Assembly: GCA_025618425.1 (NCBI GenBank)
Contig: CM046849.1
Span: 31,127,671-31,191,670 of the forward strand
From: Heliocidaris tuberculata
Lineage: Eukaryota > Echinodermata > Echinoidea > Camarodonta > Echinometridae
Length of the DNA stretch: 64,000 bases
Direction: 5' to 3'
The notes under the pieces were generated by a model, which was not told where the DNA came from, did not search any database, and saw nothing but the letters and a program-made list of their open reading frames with translations. A program made the position numbers and the translations under genes. Below are positions 1 through 11,745 of this stretch, piece after piece; the first letter of the stretch is position 1, and each line of letters starts with the position of its first letter.

Positions 1-703
1 AGATACTTGTAAATCAATATTAGAAATTGAGAGGATGTTGAGAACAAGAGAGAAGAAAAGGGCATGTTTGAAAGGGAGAGAAATGGACAGACAAACCAAA
101 GCACTTACAGAAAGTAAAAGATGATAGCGTCAGTAAGAGAGAGTTAGAGAGAGAAAGGGGGAGATAGGGAGGGAGAGAAACCTAGAAATGGCATCGTGCT
201 TGAAAGTAGGATTCAGAACCGTACATCATGCAATGGGGTTTACATGTACATGTGTATTATAGAGCTCATGCTGTCTAAAAGTTGTCTAATGAACACGATG
301 GAGACAGGGCGGTGTTAATGGATGTGAGGGCGGGTGTACGGGTGATGGATGCCTTGCATCAGCTGAGCAGCCTTCTTGAGAAATTATGCCAGAAATGGAT
401 GGCTTGTTAATTAGGCAACATTAGCTTCACGATCACCCCCAGGCCACCGCTCTCAAGCACAGACAACGGAGGAGGCATGATGAGGAAAGGAAGCTGGATA
501 AATGCGGTTTTTTTATTGGGCGTCCGTGTGTTTCGTCCCAAACTGGAACAATTTATGCCCATGTCCATTGTGAGGTTGATGTCTGTATCAGAAGGATTGT
601 TTATACTGTAACATCCAGAATGGATGCAGCAGAGATTGCAGGGTCATCAGTCAAGAGTTTCGTTTCATTTTGCTGGTGTCTTTACTGCCTTATCATATTC
701 TTC

Positions 704-905
704 TTTAAAAGGTAATGTTTAGTTTTGTTAAGCCCTCAAAAACTTTTCATCACATTCAGTGGATTTTTGTTGATTTTGTTGATTTGATATATTTACAGCA
801 AAATTCAACGGAAAACATGAGACTATACATGTATTTACATGTAACACATTTCTTTTGAATTTCCTTTTTGCTACCAAAACTGTACATCAGCTTTAACAGT
901 AACTT
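704..905. mobile_element. Degraded copy of the 0.48 kb element seen at 20.7 and 60.7 kb
   Basis: Both ends match the other copies: AAGCCCTCAAAAACTTTTC near 730-750, and TTTTGCTACCAAAACTGT near 867-884 with the GAGCTTTAA-like tail. The middle is deleted or diverged. Confidence 0.5.
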
Positions 906-1572
906 AAATGGTGACCCCCAAATGTCATTTAATTGATTGGAAGCTATTATATAATAAAGATGATGACCTCCCTTTTGTACATATTAGTCTATAGACAATG
1001 GCCTTCACTGGCCACATCTGAGGGTACATGCGTAAATAGAACATTATCTATTCTGTCACACAGTAGCCTTACTCCATGGTCATATTTGTGGACAGTGAAT
1101 TGAATCGGGTTGGATAGGAACGCCAGAGTAAATAGGGACAACACGTGGGAATGGATGTTTTTTCTTTTTCCCCCCAGGAATGAGGCAGATGGGCAAACTT
1201 AATCATTTCCTTTACTTGAATGAGCATGTGAAAAAAAGGGTCCATACACTGCTGGGAGAAAAATGTATTTAAATCTTTCCCAATTTTGGCATTTATATTC
1301 ACCCTGATGTCCCCATTCAATGTTCTTTGCTTACAATGTACATGTATGCTGGTTCTGTTCATGCTCATGCACTATTAAGCTGATCAAGGGCATCGTTAGA
1401 GGATATTGACACATCTTCCCCATCCCCTGCCCACCCCCCTCACTCCCTTCAAAAAATTTATGTTTGCCATTTTAAAATTTCATAGGCTGCCAAATGTCAA
1501 AATGTCAAAAATTGATAATTACTATTTTTGTTTGCTTGCTTGCTTGGAAAATTTTCTGTTAACATTTTTTTG

Positions 1573-1600
1573 CCCCCCCCCCCCCCCCCCCCCCCCCCCC
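1573..1600. repeat. Poly(C) run, 28 nt
   Basis: The longest of about sixteen poly(C)/poly(G) runs in the window. Confidence 0.95.
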
Positions 1601-1714
1601 ACTGTAAAACCAGAAACCCATTTAATGTTCAAAAATTCTGTGAATGGTTCAGATTTGCAGAAGTTTTCATGTAATGAAATCATTGAATCATAATTAAATC
1701 ATAATCACATGCTA

Positions 1715-1812
1715 AAGCCAGGGTAATAATTGTGGAGCGCCAGGATTGTCAAGTCTGACAGACATGTGCGCTATACAAGAACCCACTATTATTATTATTA
1801 TTATTATTATTA
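1715..1812 (+). repeat. 3' tail of a short retroelement ending in (ATT)n
   Basis: GGAGCGCC ... TGTGCGCTATACAAGAACCC followed directly by an ATT microsatellite (about 1786-1812). Segments with a GCGCTATA-type end and an ATT tail are common SINE/LINE 3' ends in deuterostome genomes. The head is not recognisable. Confidence 0.5.
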
Positions 1813-2655
1813 ATTGCAATAACACTAAATTTTTGCAAAGTTTCTTGCTGTGAAAATGGCCATTGTTTACAATTCTCGAAAGTGTCATGTCTCAAACATT
1901 TCTGGCTTCACAGTATTCAAAACAGAAAATGGCCTCTAAGTATAAACACCTCTGGAGCTGCACTCACGTTATGCTTTTTGGTACTTGTTGCTACACTTTG
2001 TTGTATAGTTTCCACTTTCAGGTAAACTTACTTGAAGATCAGTCTCATTTCCTCTTTAATTCCATTTCCTCCAAAACATGACAAATTGATTGCTTCCCGT
2101 TGGCATAAAACCCTTTTCCCCTCTGGAAGACAACAGACATTGACATATTTGTAAGACTACCATGAAGTACGAATATTATTGTGTATAATTTTATAGGATA
2201 CACATAAAAATATCCCTTTATGCTAAAAAAAAGAAAAAGCCTTTGAGAAAGAAATTTCAAAAGTGGTTACACTGTAGTTCTACATGTACATACATGTATG
2301 TACATGTGGGCTATGCACACATTTACATGTACTTTTTTTGCATCCTCGTTTTACACATGTCACATGATGATGTAGTACAATATTTTTGCTTCATTCGAAG
2401 ACATGTACAGACTTAATTAAATCCTCACGGCATGCAATGCATTGAATCCGCAAATACCCTCATATTTCATATAATTTTCTTTGATTGTGTGTAGGCCTGT
2501 ATGTATACCCTTTTATGAATTTCCAGGACTTCATGATATTGCCTACTGATGTGAAAAAATTCTCACTTTGGTGCCAATTCTTTTGAATAGGAGGTAGAAA
2601 TGTTTATTTTGAACATTTTCCAAAATTCATATAATTTAGCATTTCCTTAATTTAA

Positions 2656-2922
2656 TTCTGTAGAGGATATATTCCTGGGTGTTTGAACTGATAAAAAGTA
2701 ATTACATGTATAAATTGTGTTCCCAGTTTCACATTAGCCTTAAAAATGATGATTATCACAATGTTAGCTATAAAGGAATTATAGTAGTTTTAGTTCTGTA
2801 GAGGATATATTCCTGGGTGTTTGAATTGATGAAAAGTAATTATAAGTTGTGTTCCCAGTTTCACATTTGCCTTAAAAGTGATGATTATCACAATGTTAGC
2901 AATGAAGGAATTATAGTAGTTT
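2656..2922. repeat. Two-unit tandem duplication, period 138 bp
   Basis: TTCTGTAGAGGATATATTCC begins both units (2656 and 2794). They stay about 90% alike through GGAATTATAGTAGTTT, with a short deletion in unit 2. Confidence 0.85.
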
Positions 2923-3039
2923 CAGTTTTACATATACATGAATGATAATTTCGTAAGCTGTTGTTTAGGCATGTACATGGAGGCCTGCAGTTTACATGTA
3001 CATTAGGTTAGCATTATGAACATTGAAGTATGATGGGGA

Positions 3040-3477
3040 GCCCTATGTCTGCGCACCTTAGATTTGACCTGAAAATGAACAAGAATTTCTCCAATATCCC
3101 TCTAGAGCTTAGTTTATATTATTCCTGATATTCTAAAGAGTAAGTTTGCAAAAAATCTCATCAAAATTAGAGCAAGAACAATGCCATTTTCAAAAGAAAT
3201 GGCGGCCGTGTCATTTCAGTGTTCAAAAAAACAATGGTGCCCATGTCTCATTCATTTTACACGCAGTTCTGGAGTTTTGACGTGAAAGACAACATTTTGA
3301 GGTTTGAGAATAAAATATCAGAAATAAGACCTTTTTACATCATTTTGACTCGTATTTTGCATGAATACCGATTGCTATGATGAGGATGAAATGTTTGTGT
3401 ACGTTGCGTGTTTTGTTTTATCAGAATCGTGCAGTTACGCGTGTGCGCAGACATGGGCACTGCGCAGACTTGGGCAC
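3040..3477. mobile_element. MITE-like element with GCCCTATGTCTGCGCAC ends
   Basis: The left end GCCCTATGTCTGCGCAC (3040-3056) is answered by GTGCGCAGACATGGGC at 3443-3458, an inverted repeat of about 16 bp. A near copy of the right end (TGCGCAGACTTGGGCAC) follows at 3461-3477. No coding potential is seen inside. Confidence 0.6.
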
Positions 3478-4082
3478 TCTAGCCATATATGTGAAACCAG
3501 TGATGAGCTGTAATACCGAAGAGTTATTGCTGAGGGCTTGATTTTGAAAATCCTGATCACTTGTGCAGTAGCATACATAAGGCCTACATACCAGCAAAGC
3601 TCTCATAGGAACAGTGGCATATTACATCATTCTGTGTGCATAGAATGAAATGTGTCACAACTTCAGAGGCTCAAGTTGTCACCGATCTCTTCTATTTTTA
3701 TGTGGAAATCATCAGGGTAGATTCCGACCGACCGTGAAAAAAAAGTACAGCCGTATTTTCCCTTCTCCTTGTCGTATTGGGAAGGGAAGTGTTTAATACA
3801 GCTTGAAGAAGCACTCCTTCACCCCAGAAAAAAAGCCAGTGTTATTCTCAGAAACCACAACTGTTCACCATCAACAGACTTTAATGTATTCCGTCAATGA
3901 ACGTGAATCACCTTGTCACCCTGTCAGCCGCTCAGGAGGTGATCGTTGGGAGGAAGAGTCTGTTTCAGGTCATCATCTGTATAGCTGAAAATTGATGGAT
4001 GCGTTCAATTTATACATTGTAAGCATGCAGTATCATTGTGTGACTGGCCTGGCAGAAGGACATTAGCACTTGTGCATGCCAT

Positions 4083-4660
4083 TAAACCTTTCAGGACAGG
4101 AATTATTCAAGGGCTAAATTGATCACATTTTGTTCTTCAAATTGGCAACAATATTTTTCTTTTAGTGCTACATGGTTCTAATAAGGTGAAATGTCTTTGA
4201 AAACAATACTGTATAAGTGGTTATTTTCGCGGTGGTTTTATTTTCGCGATTTTCACGAGTCGGTCCTCGCGAAAATTTCCACTTCAATATATGGCTATTT
4301 ATAGTAACTGCGAAATTAGCGAATTACCTAGTCCAAAATCGCGAAAATATCTGTACGCGAAAAAAACAGCTTATACAGTATATATACCTGTAGTTAGGAA
4401 TTTGTCGAAAAGTTTTTAAATTTCAAATTTTAATGGAAAAAATTATTTTGAACCTCTCAATGTGTTGCCAATTTAAGGATTTTAAAGCTTATTCTCGTTT
4501 TTAAAAATTCCTGTCATCAAACGCAATATGGTCATGAAACAGGAATGGACATACGCATGTAGTGTGTTCAGAATTTTTTGCTCTTTCTACTCATGCATCT
4601 GGTTCATTTTTAGAGCCCTGAATCAAAATTTATTGAGCCATACCACAAAATGGGGTCAGT
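4083..4660 (+). mobile_element. TTAA-type ~416 bp element, copy 1 (interrupted and right-truncated)
   Basis: Starts AAACCTTTCAGGACAGGAAT like the other copies. It is split by the TA-flanked MITE at 4207-4380, and its right end stops at GGGGTCAGT, where a second TA-flanked MITE begins. The usual right end (CTTGAAAGGGTTAA) is lost. Confidence 0.8.
4207..4380. mobile_element. TA-flanked MITE, 174 bp, nested in the TTAA element
   Basis: Imperfect terminal inverted repeats of about 25 bp begin TACTGTATAAG and contain TTTTCGCG; the right end reads CGCGAAAAAAACAGC then TTATACAGTA. Comparison with intact copies of the host element (GAAAACAATATACATGG) shows insertion at a TA that was duplicated. This is typical of Tc1/mariner-type MITEs. 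Confidence 0.8.
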
Positions 4661-4946
4661 TACTGTATAAGCCATAAATTTCGCGGCCATAAATTTTCGC
4701 GAATAGGACTAACCAGACTATTTCGCGGGTGGTTGAATTTGCGGTCGGAAAATTCTCAAATCTACAAACAGCGGTGATGATGTACTTTTGCAAAGCAAAG
4801 GTGGTGAATTTCTGACCAGGAGAAAACAAATTCATCCGACTTCTTATGTTGGCAATATTTTGGCGTGTTGTAAAATTCGTGATTCACTCGCGATTCGCGA
4901 AATTCGCGAAAATAAAACCCCTGCAAAATATATGGCGCATACAGTA
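4661..4946. mobile_element. TA-flanked MITE, 286 bp, second member
   Basis: The left end TACTGTATAAGCCATAAATT is answered by TATGGCGCATACAGTA at the right end (4931-4946). Interior TTCGCG/CGCGAA motifs are shared with the 4207 copy. It abuts a long foldback on its right. Confidence 0.75.
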
Positions 4947-5709
4947 CTTGGTTTTCATAGAAGCAGAAAAATGAAACCATCAGATCAAAAAAAGGCTTGA
5001 GGAAAATCAGACAACTACTAAGAAAGTTATGAATTTTTTAGTGGCATGAAAAACTGGAAAAAACAATGAAAAACACTAGACAAATCTATAGGCAACTCAG
5101 TCATCGGTTTGTGATGTCATTGGTACACAACTCACCAATTACATGTATTTAGTTTCTATTCATAATAAAAATTTGCAATTTTTGTCCAAAAATATGATTT
5201 TCACAAAACTTGGACCAAGTTATACAGTAATGTATATACAGTTATACAGTAATATGTTTTTGCATGTATAAACCTTTACAAAATATTCATGTACTTCAAA
5301 ATATTGATATTGTTTTTAAAATATTACATTTTCATATGACTAATTTTTTGTGTATATTGTATAAAATATTCATATTTTCATGATTTTTAAAGAAAATTAT
5401 TTACTCTGTATTGGTGTATACATGCAACAACAAATTATTTTAAAATATAAGTTGGTTCAAGTCATGAGAAAATCATATGCTTGGACACAAATTAAAAATT
5501 TGTATATGAATAAAAACACTAATTGGTGAGTTGTGTACCAGTGACATCACAAACTCATGACTGAGTTGCCAATTTGTCTAGTGATTTTCATTTTTTTCCA
5601 TAGTTTTTCATGCCACTAAAAAAATCATAACATTCTTATTAGTTGTCTGATTTTTCTCAAACCTTTTTTGATCTGTTGGTCTGATTTTTCTGGTTCTATT
5701 AAAACCAAG
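4947..5709. mobile_element. Long foldback element, ~763 bp
   Basis: Arms of about 240 bp (4947-5189 and 5475-5709) are inverted copies: CTTGGTTTTCATAGAAGCAG at the left, and the complement of CTTGGTTTTAATAGAACCAG at the right. The ~285 bp loop is very AT-rich. The inner arm contains CAACTCACCAATTA and its complement. No coding capacity. Confidence 0.8.
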
Positions 5710-6523
5710 TAATTTTTGGACTGAAATTCCCCTTAAAGCAAATTTCTGGTAACTTGCTTCTCTAAAGTACGATTTCTCTACAGGCCCTTCATGTTGTAAC
5801 ACTTTTTTAAAATGACAGGATTTCTCTCTTAATCAACTAATAAAAGAGTGAAAATGGATATGGTAACCACCTTATTTGTATAGTTTTGTATCAAATAAGC
5901 TTATATTTTTGAAGTTATGGGAATTTTATCGCTAACAATCCTTTGCTTTTAGTGCACACCCATGCCAGCTGCCCAATGATACATTAGTCTGCAAGCACAG
6001 ACCCTAATTTGACACTTTATCAGAAAATCATTTTGTCTTGAGAGAAGCCTAATTCAGCTACATGTACCTTCTGGACGTGTCAATCAGGAGAAGCTATAGT
6101 ATATGGCCTTTGGTAGTCTTACAGTGCAGACACTCTTTTACAACTAACCAGGGTTTGTGCCTGCAAACTATCGATACATGCAGAGTCACAAAGTCTGCAG
6201 GAGTTCAGTCCCCTGAAACCTGTACAGTCTACATGTATACATGTACATTTTATTGAGTCTACTGTGCAAGTATGTTCTGTTTGAGTTCACTATGTTACAT
6301 GTACATGTACAAAGGTGACATTAGGACATGGCTTCATGACATGTCTATAACCCCCCCCCCCCCCCCCAAGTTGTGTTCTCAGAAAATCATGAAGGCTGTT
6401 TATTTATAGGATCAGAAATTCACCAGAAAATACAGTGAAACCAGTATTTAAAGACCCCAAGGGAGACAATAAAAGCTTTCTGTATGAGCAGGTGCAGTGG
6501 TACAAATCCATTTTGAAATACGT

Positions 6524-6830
6524 GGGGGGGGGGGGGGGGGGTCACCACATGATTTAACTTTTGTACCTGTCCGAAATGTCCGAAAATTTTCTGACAAGCC
6601 AAAAAAAAAAAAAAGTTTGTCACATTTTGGGGGTTTAGTTTTCCTTTTCCTCCGAAATTCTCTGATAAGCAAAAGAAAAAAGAAAAAGGTTATCACATTT
6701 TTAGGGTCTAGTTTTCCTCCAAAATTCTCTGCCAAGCAAAAAAAAAAAGAAAAGATTATCAGATTTTGTGGAGGGGGGGGGGGGGACATGTCCCCCTGTC
6801 CCCCCTGGATTTGCGCCCATGAGCAGGTGG
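6524..6830. repeat. Three ~70 bp units framed by poly(G) runs
   Basis: Poly(G) at 6524-6541 and 6773-6785 frame three tandem units. Each unit has TCCGAAATTCTCTG (or variants), then an A-rich tract, then TTATCACATTTT. A tail CCCCCCTGGATTTGCGCCC follows and resembles the tails of the 27.0 and 39.8 kb elements. Confidence 0.65.
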
Positions 6831-7310
6831 TCTTAATATATAGGTTCCTTTCATACATGTTTCAATGAGAAACACTGTTCAGGGGAAACAAATATTGTGG
6901 TCTTTATAGACAGGTGGTTTGACTGTATTTGAGTTTACTCTGCTACAAAGGCAACAAGGACATGTTTGCATGACTTGGCTATAAACCCAAAGTTGTGTTA
7001 CCAGGAAATCAGAAGGCTGTTTATTTAAATTCACCAGAAACCATTAAAAAGTTCATGGGTGACTACAGTACATTTTGTAGAGTACATTACTCATTGACAT
7101 TAGGAAGTTGTCATAAACTTCTTTTTTTTAATGCGCATACATGTACATGTACGGATATATGTATTCTTGTACAGTACATTATTGGACACTGCAGAATTTA
7201 TGATTCATTTCATTGAAAATGTTCTCTGTAGTTTTGTAGCAAATTTACATTCTTTCATCGAAGAAACCTGCCCTTCATTTTATGCTGCAAAAGGTATTTC
7301 TGTTCAAGGT

Positions 7311-7408
7311 TACCAATTATTGTTTATCAATTATTGTTTATCAGTTATTGTTTACCAATTATTGTTTATCAATTATTGTTTATAAATTATTGTTTACCAA
7401 TTAATGTT
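7311..7408. repeat. Short tandem array of TTATCAATTATTG units
   Basis: About seven units of 13-14 bp with variants TTACCAATTATTG and TTATAAATTATTG. Confidence 0.85.
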
Positions 7409-7876
7409 TTACATTATAACTTTTGCTTGTATGATGTAACACAGGGCTCACTTGAAAAGCAGTTGTATCCAGTATAAGGAACTCAGAAAAGTTAAATAGG
7501 TAATATGTACATGTAGCTAATAGCTATATGTAGGCCTACTTTTAAAACATATTTTCTTGACAATAAGATTTCATAAATGTCCATTATGGGTCTTAGGTCT
7601 CATGTAACCTGCTATGAAGTAATGATTCATATATATCTACTTGTTTGTTTACCTGGAAATTTCCATAATATCTGTGGAAAAGATTTCCTTTTTGAGGTTT
7701 TCCGATTAAATGTTGTGTCAATGATACCTAGAATGATACAGCATTCACATGATTGCAAAGCCCATTATAATATAGTCATTTCAATGTTTACAGCACAATC
7801 ATGCAGATACATGCGGATACAAATATATGGGCACTTTTCCAATAAATTGCACAGAAAGATAAATACTGAAACTACT

Positions 7877-8276
7877 AATACCCCTTTCATATTGAGCCAA
7901 TATAGCAGAATTAAAAGCGCTTTGGCCAGATAGCGCTTTGATGTGAAAGGATAGTAATTCGGATATTCCGCTATCGACGTGGGAGGTCTGTGACTACCCC
8001 GAGAGGTGGTTTTGAAAGTGCTATGTAGCGGAAAGCGATTTGGTCTTTTATGTGAAAAGTCTCACCGTATAAAGCAGAATGAAGGGCAAAAAACAATGCA
8101 TTGTGCAGATGACGTACTTCCGCTTTGAGCATCGCGCTCTATTCCGCTTCCATGAAATAGAGGTATCTTTTTCTTGATGTGAAAGCAAAGCGATGCGAAG
8201 CCCTTTCAAGGAAGGCGGAACGATAGTGGAATCAATAGTGGAATCAATAGCGATTCGGCAGTCTGAAAGGGGTATT
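7877..8276. mobile_element. MITE, 400 bp, ends AATACCCCTTTCA
   Basis: A perfect 13 bp terminal inverted repeat: AATACCCCTTTCA at 7877-7889 and TGAAAGGGGTATT at 8264-8276. The interior is GC-richer and carries repeated AGCGCTTTG/AAAGCGATT motifs. TA or TAA may be the target duplication; the palindromic ends make this ambiguous. Confidence 0.8.
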
Positions 8277-8993
8277 TGACAATTGGTTCAAATTTCAGTC
8301 CTGTTTACACATATGTACTTGTTTTCTTATGTCTCAAATAGTATCTTAGGATGAAATCAATGGAAAAATGTATCATTGTATTTTTGATCATTTCTATTGA
8401 TTTCTTAGACGGTTTTCAAATTCAAGCCAGAGCTTTGGTTTAATACTCTTGTACTTTGTTTCAGTGCAGATGCTACAATTTGTTCTGGTAGTCGCTTGAT
8501 GATTCATTTTAACAAGAAATATTTGGTGGATTTGTACGTTGTACCAGAAATGATACCAGAATATACACTCTAATTTGTCTTAGCAGCCATCTTACACATG
8601 TACATGTACATGTCTACATGTATATTGGTCACCTATATTTGTACATGTACATGTATGAAGAAATGAGTGTGTTATAAACTGTCTAGAAAGACCACTTCTC
8701 TACAGTGACTGCTTTTTCTGTTTCCCTTTGATGGCCTTAATCGACAGGTTTGATACACTACATGGTTCATGATTGATATGGTAGAATAGCACCACTTCAA
8801 GGGTTTATGAGTTACATGTAGCTGAAATTTGATCATGCCAGCACAAGAGTTTGTTATTTGTTGAGTCATGACGTAGAAACTAAAGGAGGATTTCCTTTTC
8901 AATGCTCATCCAATTTGCAGATCCTTTAGTCTTCCAGAAATTGAACTTATCAAGGTATTTTTCTCTCTTTAATCTTTCATTCTTCTCCTTTAG

Positions 8994-9200
8994 GATGATG
9001 TTACTTTGAGGCTTACATTTTGAGACTGACAACAGCCACAACTTCATCTGCAGCTCCAGTCCTTCCATTGGGATCAGTGTATCTTCACCAGGAGAGGGAG
9101 TACTTTCACCTTTTAAGTCTGGCCTACATGATCCTGAGAAGAAGCTGCTTGGACTCTGAGCTAGAGCTGGTGAAGGATGCGGGAGAGAGCTCGCAGCAAA
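8994..9200 (+). other. Probable 5' UTR part of first coding exon, with uORFs
   Basis: A long pyrimidine tract ending in TAG at 8991-8993 (CTTCTCCTTTAG) makes a strong splice acceptor, so the exon probably begins at 8994 and an untranslated exon lies upstream. The frame of the HECW protein is closed by TGA at 9171-9173, so translation must start inside this exon. Upstream ATGs are present: 8995 and 8998, a four-codon ORF ending in TGA at 9007-9009, and 9128, an ORF overlapping the main start. The transcription start site is not identifiable in the window. Confidence 0.6.
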
Positions 9201-9214
9201 ATGGCAACCCTTGA
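9128..9214 (+). other. Upstream ORF overlapping the HECW start codon
   Basis: ATG at 9128 opens a 28-codon frame ending in TGA at 9212-9214, in a different frame from HECW. It spans both candidate HECW start codons (9177 and 9201). An overlapping uORF of this kind usually lowers translation of the main frame. Whether it is translated, or is even in the mature mRNA, cannot be seen here. Confidence 0.4.
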
Positions 9215-9531
9215 TGGAGGACACGCACAGCAGGGATCGGGGCGGTCGCCCGGTAACCGTTCCATCCAGGATCGGCTTGGCCTGGCCGCCATGCAGCCCT
9301 TTCCGTCCATACGCCGCATCCGTCGGCTCTCCGTTCACGACCGGTCCAACAGCGACTCCAACCTGGCCCACCCTGACCTGCAGCGAAGGGCCGGTCAGCA
9401 GTCCAGTCTTATGGTCAGCAAGAATGAGATCGTCCTGGGGGGTGAATATGGGGACAGCGCTAGTGTCAATGTGAACTGGGATATCAGGGAAGACGTGGGC
9501 TCACAGGACTGGATTGGACTCTATCTCATCG
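9201..9531 (+). CDS. HECW2: HECW coding exon 1: N terminus and first part of HECW domain
   Basis: Encodes residues 1-110 plus the first base of codon 111. ATG 9201 is preferred (A at -3, G at +4); ATG 9177 in the same frame would add eight residues (MRERARSK). Residues 1-70 are Arg/Ser/Gln-rich and look disordered, with a basic patch RRIRRLS (38-44, a PKA-like RRxS site) and RSNSDSNL (48-55), which resembles RANSDTDL at the same place in vertebrate HECW2. Residues 77-110 form the first strands of the HECW domain, ending in DWIGLYLI. The donor is CG|GTAGGT at 9532 (phase 1). A GT at 9536 gives the wrong phase for exon 2. The TTAA element at 9586 begins 54 bases into the intron. GC is clearly higher than in the flanking introns. 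Confidence 0.92.
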
Positions 9532-9585
9532 GTAGGTATGCCCAATCAGGACCAAACTTTGAAGTGAATTTCTCTTTCTCAAGCG

Positions 9586-10001
9586 TTAACCCTTTCAGGA
9601 CAGGAATTATTTAAGGGCTAAATTGATCACATTTTGTTCTTTAAATTGGCAACAATAATATTTTTCTTTTAGCGCTACATGGTTCTAATAAGCTGTAATG
9701 TCTTTGAAAACAATACACATGGTCACAAATTTTGTCAAAAAGTTTTAAAAATTGCCAATTTTGTTCAAAAACATTGATTTTGAACTTCTCAATGCGTTGC
9801 CAATTTGAGGATTTTAAAGCTTAATCTCATTTTTAAGATTCCTGGCATCAAACGCAATCTGGTCATGCAACAAAAATGGACATAGAATCCGCAGAAAATT
9901 TTGCTCTTTCTACTCATGCATCTGGTATATTTTTTAGAGCTCTGAATCAAAAGTTATAGAGCCAAACCACAAAATGTGGTCAATTGTCGCGAAAGGGTTA
10001 A
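9586..10001 (+). mobile_element. TTAA-type ~416 bp element, copy 2
   Basis: Bounded by TTAA on both sides (9586-9589 and 9998-10001), with ends AACCCTTTCAGGACAGG and GAAAGGGTTAA. TTAA target duplications are the hallmark of piggyBac-type transposition; no transposase frame is present. It lies 54 bp inside intron 1. Confidence 0.85.
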
Positions 10002-10040
10002 AAGTCAAATAATGAATAATGCTTACAGTAACCTCAAGAT

Positions 10041-10130
10041 CAGGGCCCTGTCTTATAAAGAGTTGCGATTGATCTGGATTAATCTCAAGTCCTCCAACCA
10101 ATCGCAAACTTACAAACTCTTCTCTCTTTA
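10041..10130. mobile_element. Partial CAGGGCCCTG-type short MITE
   Basis: The left end AGGGCCCTGTCTTATAAAGA and inner AACCAATCGCAA resemble the elements at 30161 and 60168; the right end is missing. Confidence 0.45.
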
Positions 10131-10426
10131 GTAGCAAAAAACAATTCAAGCCTTGACATTTGGTCATTGCCTGTGATTATGGTACTCCTGGGAACTGAAC
10201 TTCAGTCTTCCCTATTCTCAAACACTTCCATACCATGTACATATATGTGAGTTGTCATTGTGATAGACCTGCCTGTCATCATGTTTATTGGAGCAGAAAG
10301 GAAAGAGACTTCCTGTATTAATGATGAATCGAAACTGTTTCATAGGACAATTGGTATATTTATTTGTTGAGTGGTAGTGTTAATTTCCACAGAAAAATGA
10401 TTTAATGCATAGCAAAATCCACTATG

Positions 10427-11008
10427 AAGAGCAGTCCAACCTTAGTAATGATTCGTGTGAAAGCATAAAAATCAGAGAAGCAGATTGGTGATAGTTCGAA
10501 CAAAATCGGACAAGCAATAAGAAAGTTATGATTTTTTTAAAAGTTGTAATCACTATAAATATGGGAATTTCAAATTGGCTGTATCAGTACGGTCATTGTG
10601 ATGTAGGGGCGGTCGACTTTCCCATTCGCTCCAACACACAAAATGACTAAAATGTCAATTTTTCAAAATGTATAACTCAGTAGGATCTTTTTCCTTTTGG
10701 AGGACCTGTAACAATATGCTAGCTAAAATATATTTTGAGTGCTGCCATGAGGGAAAAGGCGCTCAGGAGAAAACCAGAATTTAATAATATTTTGGTGTAT
10801 GACAAATGGGAGAGTTGATCGTGAATACTTCACAAGAACTCCAAAAAGCCACTTCAAGATTTGCACAGATGTAGTGATCTCATTTTTTATACGTTCATAA
10901 CTTTCTTATTCCTCGTCCGATTTTTTTCAAACTTAACAATCCTATTTCTCTTTATTTTTCTTATTTTCACACTAATCAGCTTTTTACAAAGGTTGTATTG
11001 CCCTTTAA
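10427..11008. mobile_element. Foldback element, ~580 bp
   Basis: Arms of about 115-125 bp: the left arm contains AAAATCGGACAAGCAATAAG (near 10503-10522), and the right arm contains the complement of AAAATCGGACGAGGAATAAG. The right end is TTGCCCTTTAA. Confidence 0.7.
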
Positions 11009-11586
11009 AAAAACAGACTACATGGATATAGATGTGACATTTTTGTGATAAACTTAAATCTTCATTAGGATATTAGGGAAAGAGGTTTCCTACTGGAAAA
11101 TACATTTACATATCTAGATTTATGTTACATAAGTTTGTATTGTAGGATTTTTTTTTTTTTAGCATAGATAAATTGTCTTCATGTAAATCATAGTACAATA
11201 TTCTTCAATGGATAAGAAACAAAAAGCATGGGAAAAGATTTATGATTACAATTGCTTTTAGTGTAGTAAATGTTTTACAATTATACAGCTGCATGAGGAA
11301 AGGAATGAGTAAAAACTGATTCATATGCACAATAGTATACACACAGGTCATGATAAAGATGATCTACATGTTGTACATGTGTAAGTTGAATTTACATATT
11401 ATCACATTGTCATACTCCAATAATTGACCTTAGCACAGACATTGGTTCTTAGTCGTCCGCATATTTATCCTGATAAATGATCATCTGATGAAGTATTTTG
11501 ACAGTCCTCATGATATCAAAGAGATTAAGTCAATAGAAAAATTACAGAATGATTAGAAATAGATACAGCTGGTTGGTAAAATAAAA

Positions 11587-11745
11587 GAGGCTTTATGGCT
11601 CAGTGGTAGAGCATTGGTGTCATAATAGGGAGGTCCAAAGATTTGAGAGCAAGTCGTTGCTTCAGTGCCCTTTGGTAAGACAAGAATATTCAATCACCAA
11701 GTTCCTCGGATAGGACTTATAATACAAAGTGGTTTGTCTACTGGT
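11587..11745 (+). mobile_element. tRNA-derived SINE, plus strand
   Basis: Begins GAGGCTTTATGGCTCAGTGG; TGGCTCAGTGGTAGAGC is a pol III A box. The B box is degenerate. The body GTGCCCTTTGGTAAGACAAG and the ACCAAGTTCCTCGGATAGGA segment match the element at 18482-18636. Confidence 0.7.

Larger units (their letters stand above)
1..8993. other. Upstream non-coding region (5' flank or 5' intron)
   Basis: No exon or conserved protein is recognised on either strand. AT-rich sequence with purine-rich GA tracts near 110-180, scattered TACATGTA palindromes, poly(C)/(G) runs, and the repeats listed separately. Because exon 1 opens with an acceptor, at least part of this stretch is probably an intron, but no 5' exon or promoter can be placed. 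Confidence 0.6.

Noticed and set aside
7311..7408. CRISPR-like regularly spaced repeats
   Set aside because: Units are contiguous 13-14 bp tandem repeats without unique spacers, in an animal genome.
8880..9371. 163-codon minus-strand frame over HECW exon 1
   Set aside because: Shadow of the GC-richer coding exon on the opposite strand.
9532..9536. Alternative exon 1 donor at GT 9536
   Set aside because: It would join exon 2 out of the frame that matches the HECW family; the donor at 9532 gives the conserved IGERNPAS junction.
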